10,445 nucleotides of DNA. Source: Patescibacteria group bacterium. GTDB lineage: Bacteria > Patescibacteriota > Microgenomatia > UBA1400 > PJMF01. This document shows positions 1 through 4,824 of this stretch, one piece after another. Numbering within the stretch: position 1 is the first letter of the stretch; the number at the start of each line of letters is the position of its first letter. A program made the position numbers and the translations under genes. The stretch is from contig JAHIVL010000069.1 in NCBI GenBank assembly GCA_018816485.1, positions 1-10,445 of the forward strand, written 5' to 3'. The notes below the pieces were generated by a model that saw nothing but the letters and a program-made list of their open reading frames with translations, ran no database searches and had not been told where the DNA came from.

Positions 1-408
1 CTTAATAACCTCAGTTAGTTTAAGATTATCTAGCCAATCACCGTTATATTTTATTTCAATTTTATCGAAATCAAGTATTTTATTAGCCTGTTTTTTCCAA
101 CTTTTGAAATTTTCTTCAATTTGCTCATTACTGAGTTCTGGCCGAGTGGTATCTTTTCCAGTTGGATCGCCAATTTTAACAGTGCCGTTGCCAATAAGTA
201 AAATTACCTCATGTCCTAAATCAGCAAATTGTTGAAGTTTACGTAACACTACAGAATGTCCCAGAGTTAATAAAGCCCCGGTAGGATCGATCCCCAAGTA
301 AAGACGAATTTTTTTCTCGCTCATTAATTTTTCTAACGTGTCTGTTTTGGGTAAAATTTCAGTTACTCCGCGAGTTAAAACTTTGTTAGTAGTTAAAGTG
401 TTTGTCAT
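1..408 (-). CDS. tyrS: Tyrosyl-tRNA synthetase, N-terminal part (3' end beyond window)
   Basis: Class I aminoacyl-tRNA synthetase that charges tRNA-Tyr with tyrosine in the cytoplasm. Only the first 136 codons are present; the gene runs off the left edge. I translated the minus strand by hand. Residues 37-51 read LYLGIDPTGALLTLG followed by H, the TyrRS Rossmann-fold start with the class I HIGH-type signature (here TLGH, residues 48-51, Thr replacing the usual first His). IGDPTGKDTTRPELS (79-93) is the typical TyrRS GDPSGK stretch, which separates it from TrpRS. I chose the ATG at 408 over the in-frame ATG at 420 because AAGGA lies 4 bases upstream of 408 and nothing similar precedes 420. It follows pheT on the same strand after 144 bases with no visible terminator, so cotranscription with pheST is likely. 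The KMSKS loop and the RNA-binding domain lie outside the window. Confidence 0.92.
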   Translation of the reverse strand, partial: MTNTLTTNKVLTRGVTEILPKTDTLEKLMSEKKIRLYLGIDPTGALLTLGHSVVLRKLQQFADLGHEVILLIGNGTVKIGDPTGKDTTRPELSNEQIEENFKSWKKQANKILDFDKIEIKYNGDWLDNLKLTEVIK

Positions 409-412
409 AAGT

Positions 413-417
413 TCCTT
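413..417 (-). promoter_or_regulatory. Ribosome binding site of tyrS
   Basis: The minus strand reads AAGGA-ACTT-ATG, a Shine-Dalgarno core 4 bases before the ATG at 408. It decides the tyrS start, because the alternative ATG at 420 overlaps this site and has no purine-rich stretch upstream. Confidence 0.55.
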
Positions 418-552
418 CATTGTACATTATTAATGGTGTTTTTATTCCGTGTTCCACACTTTCTTGGCAATTTTTGAAATAAGTGCTAATTTTTTCGCTT
501 GATCTTTAAATGATAGGTTATTACCTTATTATTTTCGAGAATTAAGAAGAGA

Positions 553-2619
553 TTAAACTTCCCCTACCAACTTTGCTTTATATATAGAATTTAAAACAAG
601 GGCAACTTGTTTTCTAATTGGCTCAACTTCATCAGTCGATATATTTTTAGCATCATCGTGATATGTAATCGCAAATGAATAATTTTGATTATATTTATTT
701 TTAAGTTTTATATCTGTAACCATATTAGAAAGTTTTAGAATTGAAGTCATAAGGTCGCCAACTAAAGTTTTTGGTTCAAGCGTAAAAGTCATGTCTTCAA
801 CCATAAATGCAGTTTTGGAAATTGGTTGATACTTTGGATGAGTTTTTACTACTGTAAGAAGTTTGGCAAATTCTATTTCTACTGCAATTCGGTCGTTGTC
901 CAAAACTTGAATTCCTCCAAGCTGAATTCTTTTTTTGCTTTTGTTATCTTTTGTATTAGTTGTCCCACTCATTGCAGTATCAACTGTGATGATGCCAGTA
1001 TTATTGTTTTTTGAACCAACAGCAATATCAACTTCCATATTCTCAATAAAAAGTTTTTCCATTAAGCTTTCGATAATCCCTCTAACTTTTCTGTATGGGA
1101 GTGTTGAAACAAGCCCTAAATGTAGTTTTTCATCTGGCAAAGAATCTTTAACTGGAAGGTAAACATTAGCAATTTCAAAAACAGACATTTCTGGAGTTTG
1201 AGGATTTTGGTCAATAATTTCTTCGAGTGATGGAATTAAAGAAAGTCTCATGTAAATATGGTCATCAGTTAGTGGATTACTTAGTTTCAAATGATTTTCG
1301 AGCGCATCTGTTTTAAGTGCAATTTCTGCACTGACCATTGAATATGAGTAAATTTCTTGAAGCCCAATACTAGAGAGATGTCTTTTAATTCTATTTTCAA
1401 TCGAGAAATTAACACCTTTTTGTCTATTTGTTGGGATAGGTGTATCCATCAAAACACTTGGAAAGTTGTGGTATCCATAAATTCTAGCAATTTCTTCTAC
1501 AACGTCTGCAGGAATTGTAATGTCTGGCCTGAACGTTGGAGGGTAAACGGTGAGTAGGTCGTTACTTGATTTGGAAGCGTCACTGTCAGTTTTAGTTTTT
1601 CTAACCTTAACTCTGCACTCAAGCTGTTTTAAAATTTCAACAACTTTTTCCATTGAAATATCAATGCCGAGGTACTCATTAATTCTTTTGAGAGTAATTT
1701 CCACTGGGGTTGAAGTTTTCTTGCCGGGAAATTGGTCAAAAATTTTGCTAGCAACTTTTGCATCGGTTAAGTTTTTGAAAAGTTCAATACCACGAAGCAA
1801 GACGTCTTCCGCCAAGTTTGGGTCAACATTTTTTTCCATTAGTTGAGCAGCAATTGTTCTAATGGCATGAGTCATACTGGCAAATCTGACTTTTTTGGGG
1901 CTGATTGATTCGAGTAAAAGTAAAACATTTTTTGTTGAATCATCAATAGATGTGTTGGCAGTACCTTTGATAGATGGTAGGTCAATAATTTCATCTTGTC
2001 CATTTTTAAATACCACTTCTCCACCGACAGTTGTAAAAGTTTCTCCGTCCAGTGTTACGAAACTTTCACCTTTTTCTGCCTCCACGACGTTAATTTCACC
2101 ACCGGTTTTCATTAGTTTGTCGTAGTCAAAAGCATGGCAAGGATGACCTAGTTCATGAGTGACATAGTTGGTAATATCAATGACGGCGTCATGAACATTT
2201 TGCTCGGTTTGTAGAAGACGTTTTGCCATCCAGTCTGGAGTTTTATTTCTTTTAACCCCACTTAAGACTACGCAAATTAGTCTTTTAGATAGTTTGGGAT
2301 AATTATATATTTTTGGAAGCGGAAGCATCTCTGATGGACTTACATCAATTTTGACATTTCTAACAATTTTGCTTGGAATTAATTTGGCCGGGACATCAAA
2401 CTGTTCCAAAATCACTGCTGCTTCTCGAGCAATGCCCCTTACTGACATGTTGTCAACTCTATTAGTAGTAATTTCTATGTCATAGACGCTCTCACCTTCT
2501 GTTTGGTAGATTCGTTCTATTGATGGTCCACAAAGAGAAACGTATTTTTGAATTTCAGCTTCAGTAGCTTTAGTATCAAGGTGTTCCAGTAGCCATTTGT
2601 GAGGTATTAGTATGTTCAT
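553..2619 (-). CDS. pheT: Phenylalanyl-tRNA synthetase beta subunit, lacking the OB-fold tRNA-binding domain
   Basis: Beta chain of the (alpha-beta)2 PheRS that makes Phe-tRNA-Phe; it also hydrolyses mischarged Tyr-tRNA-Phe. 688 aa, against about 795 in E. coli. The start MNILIPHKWLLEHL is typical of PheT. The conserved segment YDIEITTNRVDNMSVRGIAR (46-65) follows almost directly, so the roughly 110-residue OB-fold (EMAP/tRNA_bind) domain usually placed between them is missing, which accounts for the length difference. Then come B3/B4 (about 110-280, with ELGHPCHAFD at 156-165), B5 (about 303-387, with FRPDI and VVEEIARIYGYHNFP), the catalytic-like domain (about 400-590) and a C-terminal ferredoxin-fold anticodon-binding FDX-ACB domain (about 595-688, KYQPIS at 596-601). 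Comparing with E. coli editing residues from memory, His261, Gly318, Thr354 and Ala356 match H162, G219, T255 and A257, but Glu334 matches L235. The only Shine-Dalgarno-like bases are a weak GGAAA. pheS lies 148 bases upstream in the same direction, the usual pheST order. Confidence 0.96.
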   Translation of the reverse strand: MNILIPHKWLLEHLDTKATEAEIQKYVSLCGPSIERIYQTEGESVYDIEITTNRVDNMSVRGIAREAAVILEQFDVPAKLIPSKIVRNVKIDVSPSEMLPLPKIYNYPKLSKRLICVVLSGVKRNKTPDWMAKRLLQTEQNVHDAVIDITNYVTHELGHPCHAFDYDKLMKTGGEINVVEAEKGESFVTLDGETFTTVGGEVVFKNGQDEIIDLPSIKGTANTSIDDSTKNVLLLLESISPKKVRFASMTHAIRTIAAQLMEKNVDPNLAEDVLLRGIELFKNLTDAKVASKIFDQFPGKKTSTPVEITLKRINEYLGIDISMEKVVEILKQLECRVKVRKTKTDSDASKSSNDLLTVYPPTFRPDITIPADVVEEIARIYGYHNFPSVLMDTPIPTNRQKGVNFSIENRIKRHLSSIGLQEIYSYSMVSAEIALKTDALENHLKLSNPLTDDHIYMRLSLIPSLEEIIDQNPQTPEMSVFEIANVYLPVKDSLPDEKLHLGLVSTLPYRKVRGIIESLMEKLFIENMEVDIAVGSKNNNTGIITVDTAMSGTTNTKDNKSKKRIQLGGIQVLDNDRIAVEIEFAKLLTVVKTHPKYQPISKTAFMVEDMTFTLEPKTLVGDLMTSILKLSNMVTDIKLKNKYNQNYSFAITYHDDAKNISTDEVEPIRKQVALVLNSIYKAKLVGEV

Positions 2620-2631
2620 AGGTTTATTTCC

Positions 2632-2741
2632 GTTTGTTTTAACAAATATTTATATAAACAATCTCGATTGCGCAGATTTAGGAAAAATTATAAATCTTTG
2701 CTTCATTAGGTTTGTTTATATAAATATTTGTTAAAACAAAC
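2632..2741. repeat. Perfect 30-bp inverted repeat with nested inner stem, between pheS and pheT
   Basis: Arms 2632-2661 and 2712-2741 are exact reverse complements over 30 bp, separated by 50 bases. Inside the loop, 2674-2680 (agattta) pairs with 2691-2697 (taaatct). With a two-base bulge, gc at 2672-2673 pairs with gc at 2700-2701, so the whole 110 bp folds into one long nested hairpin. Nearly all stem pairs are A-T. In the pheS-to-pheT transcript direction no U-run follows the stem, so it is not a standard terminator; the stem base lies 12 bases before the pheT ATG. I see no convincing target-site duplication (only one C on each side) and no room for a gene. It could be a MITE-like or extragenic palindromic element, or an RNA structure that tunes pheT expression or mRNA stability. 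Confidence 0.9.
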
Positions 2742-2745
2742 CTAA
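2706..2745 (-). promoter_or_regulatory. Alternative hairpin overlapping one arm of the long inverted repeat
   Basis: ttaggtttgttt (2706-2717) and aaacaaacctaa (2734-2745) form a perfect 12-bp inverted repeat with a 16-base loop. The loop itself contains the centred palindrome aaatattt (2722-2729). This hairpin uses bases of the right arm of the 30-bp repeat, so the two structures exclude each other in RNA. A near copy of the motif, taggtttattt, lies at 2619-2629 across the pheT start; as RNA it could pair with the copy at 2734-2744 over 11 bp with one G-U. This layout would suit a conformational switch that hides or exposes the pheT start. The pairings are seen in the sequence; the regulation is inference. 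Confidence 0.4.
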
Positions 2746-2767
2746 CTAATTTTTTTGGATTGGTTGA

Positions 2768-4648
2768 TTAGAACTGCTCCAAAAATTTCAAATCTCCGCT
2801 GTAAAGAAGTCTGATGTCATCAATATTTAAACCCTCTTTGAGAGTATAGGTTCTTTCAACTCCCCAACCAAAGGCAAAACCAGTGTAGAGGCTTGGGTTA
2901 AAACCACCGGCTGTCAGAACATTTGGATGGACCATTCCTGCGCCACCAACCTCATGCCAGCCAGATTTACAAAACTTGCATTTTTGTCTTTGATTTTCAG
3001 GAGCATGTCCCAGGGCACCTTCTCTGGCTTCGCCATTCACTTTGTTTGTTTTTTCATCCAAAAATCCTGTTCCATGGCAAATATGACATGAAAAATCTAC
3101 TTCTAGCGATGGCTCTGTAAATTGAAAGTGAAATGGTCTAATTCTAGATTTTGTTCCAGGACCGTAAAATTGTTCAGCAAAGTAATCAAGCGTACCTTTT
3201 AGATGCTGGATGTTGATTCCTTTATCAATAACTAAGCCTTCAAACTGATGAAACATCTGAGTATGAGTTGCATCCTGCTGGCGTCTATAACATCGAGCAA
3301 TATTGATCATTCTAATTGGTGGTTTGCTATTTAGTCTTTCCATTTCGCGAACTTGTCCGTTTGAAGTGTGAGTGGTGAGTACGATTTTGCCCATTTTCTT
3401 GTTCATTGGCGCATCTACAAAGAATGTTTCCCATTCATCACGAGCCGGATGATTCTTTGGCATGTTTAAACTTTCAAAAACGTACCAGTCCCAATCAACC
3501 TCTGGGTATCTAGAACGACTAAAGCCAATTCTCTCAAAAATTTGAGTAATTTCTTCCATTGCCTGGGAAACTAGATGCATATGACCAGTTTTTGGTTTGA
3601 TTCCTGGCGCTGTAAGATCGACCCATTTTTTTTGAGAGTTACCGGAAGTTACCACAGATTTTTCTATGCTTTCTGTGATGTCAGTTTTTAATTCATTGAG
3701 TATTTGGCCAGCCTGTCTTTTATTTGCAGATCCTACTTGAGAGATAATTTTGGCAAGGTCGTTAAAAATACCCTTTTTTCCAAGATATTTAGTTTTCAGC
3801 TCTTCTTTTACTAAATTTTCAATTAAATCGTTTTTTATTAAGTTTTGTACGTTAGTAACTTTTGATTTAAGTTCACTAATTGATATTATTTTGTTGGATG
3901 AATCAGATTTATCTTTTTTAATTTTATTTTCTCTATCTTCAATTGAGTAGCTAACTCGCCATTGACCTTTTTTTTCTTGAATTCCAGTTATAGAAACCTT
4001 TGAACATTCGTTAGTAGTCTTTAGATGGGTACCGCCATCAGGCATTGGATTGTATGAACCGATACTAAGTATTCTAAGGTCTTTATTTTTTGGTAATTCA
4101 AACTGGAGTTTAATTTTTCGTTTATTTATTTCTTTTTCTGAAATATTTTCAGCTGTGATTTTTAGATTTTTATGAACTATTGAGTTAATTTCATCTTCAA
4201 TTTTTCCAATTAATGACTCATCAACAGGAAATTTAAAAGCTACAAATGCTCTTTTAGCAATTCCATGATTGCCATCGACTCCAAAATTCTTATTATCAAT
4301 ATTTTTAACTGCTTGATCTAGCATATGGCCAGCTGTATGAAGCATCATATTGTGATATCGTGTCTCCCAATTAATTTTAAGCAAGGCTTTATCATCAATA
4401 TTCATCAATCCTTCAAGTTTTCCTTTATGTAGGATTAACCCATCATTGTACGAAACATGCGAAACTGTAAAAATTCCCTTGTCTGTTTGGATAGTGCCGG
4501 TATCTGCTGGTTGTCCACCACCCTGAGGATAGAAAATTGTTTGGTCTAGGACAATTTCTACTTGAGGGGATTTGGTATTGATAGAAACTATTTTTGCCGA
4601 ACTTTCTTTTAGATAAGCATCGTCTAGGTATAGTAATTTTGTTTTCAT
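2768..4648 (-). CDS. pheS: AlaX-type tRNA-editing domain fused to phenylalanyl-tRNA synthetase alpha subunit
   Basis: 626 aa, about twice the usual PheS (E. coli 327 aa). Residues 1-240 are an alanyl-tRNA editing (AlaX/AlaRS second-additional-domain) module: FYPQGGGQPADTG at 39-51, the metal-binding HTAGH at 104-108, and MPDGGTH at 202-208. The last corresponds to the CxGTH motif but has Asp for the usual Cys ligand. A Lys/Ser-rich linker (about 239-253) leads to a complete PheS: N-terminal helical tRNA-Phe-binding arm (about 255-330, TKYLGKKG at 286-293), then the class II catalytic core with motif 2 (ARCYRRQQDATHTQMFHQFE, 451-470), FTEPSLEVD (510-518), a CHIC...CKFC four-Cys knuckle (521-560) and motif 3 (GFAFGWGVER, 590-599). 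PheS supplies the Phe-activation site; AlaX domains deacylate mischarged tRNA, classically Ser- or Gly-tRNA-Ala. No ATG, GTG or TTG occurs in frame from residue 203 to 331, so PheS cannot easily start on its own. No Shine-Dalgarno precedes the ATG. pheT follows. Confidence 0.95.
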   Translation of the reverse strand: MKTKLLYLDDAYLKESSAKIVSINTKSPQVEIVLDQTIFYPQGGGQPADTGTIQTDKGIFTVSHVSYNDGLILHKGKLEGLMNIDDKALLKINWETRYHNMMLHTAGHMLDQAVKNIDNKNFGVDGNHGIAKRAFVAFKFPVDESLIGKIEDEINSIVHKNLKITAENISEKEINKRKIKLQFELPKNKDLRILSIGSYNPMPDGGTHLKTTNECSKVSITGIQEKKGQWRVSYSIEDRENKIKKDKSDSSNKIISISELKSKVTNVQNLIKNDLIENLVKEELKTKYLGKKGIFNDLAKIISQVGSANKRQAGQILNELKTDITESIEKSVVTSGNSQKKWVDLTAPGIKPKTGHMHLVSQAMEEITQIFERIGFSRSRYPEVDWDWYVFESLNMPKNHPARDEWETFFVDAPMNKKMGKIVLTTHTSNGQVREMERLNSKPPIRMINIARCYRRQQDATHTQMFHQFEGLVIDKGINIQHLKGTLDYFAEQFYGPGTKSRIRPFHFQFTEPSLEVDFSCHICHGTGFLDEKTNKVNGEAREGALGHAPENQRQKCKFCKSGWHEVGGAGMVHPNVLTAGGFNPSLYTGFAFGWGVERTYTLKEGLNIDDIRLLYSGDLKFLEQF

Positions 4649-4668
4649 GTTATTTTTTTTATATTGTT

Positions 4669-4697
4669 ATTGTAACCTATATTCACTAAAGATTTTA
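4669..4697 (-). promoter_or_regulatory. Possible promoter of the pheS-pheT-tyrS cluster
   Basis: The minus strand has TACAAT (4669-4674) as a good -10 box, 20 bases before the pheS ATG, which predicts a short A-rich leader of about 13 bases. At 17-base spacing the -35 position (4692-4697, TAAAAT) is poor and is overlapped by the neighbouring 10-bp palindrome. Confidence 0.4.
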
Positions 4698-4716
4698 TTT
4701 CTTTTTAGAAATAAAA
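4693..4716. repeat. 10-bp palindrome between divergent pheS and PBP genes
   Basis: ttttatttct (4693-4702), a tttt loop, then agaaataaaa (4707-4716) is a perfect 10-bp inverted repeat. It sits at the -35 position of the putative pheS promoter and about 75-95 bp upstream of the PBP promoter. It could be an operator or just an A+T-rich palindrome. A U-tract-bearing terminator is unlikely because no gene reads into it. Confidence 0.5.
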
Positions 4717-4789
4717 AAACTCCCATTTTTTTCTTGACTACGTTAGTAGTGTAATTAACACAGTTTTTTGTTTAATCTGTATTTTCGCA

Positions 4790-4817
4790 TTGTGACTACA
4801 GAAAAATTAGGTACAAT
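4790..4817 (+). promoter_or_regulatory. Probable promoter of the class A PBP gene, near-leaderless
   Basis: TTGTGA (4790-4795), a 16-base spacer, then TACAAT (4812-4817). Transcription would begin about 4823-4825, at or next to the ATG at 4825, giving a leaderless or nearly leaderless mRNA. A further -35-like TTGACT at 4734-4739 has no good -10 box at normal spacing. Confidence 0.45.
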
Positions 4818-4824
4818 TAGTATT

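Noticed and set aside
2741..2756. The run of seven T at 2750-2756 after the long inverted repeat, as a plus-strand terminator.
   Set aside because: No plus-strand gene reads into it, eight bases separate the stem from the T-run, and the stem is almost pure A-T.
2768..4648. Reading this gene as an alanyl-tRNA synthetase (alaS) because of its GGGQPADTG and HTAGH motifs.
   Set aside because: The C-terminal half has PheS motifs 2 and 3 and the PheS helical arm, no AlaRS catalytic domain is present, and pheT follows directly.
4734..4760. TTGACT at 4734-4739 as the main PBP promoter -35.
   Set aside because: No hexamer resembling TATAAT occurs at 15-19 bases; the best A/T-rich candidate is only 12 bases away.
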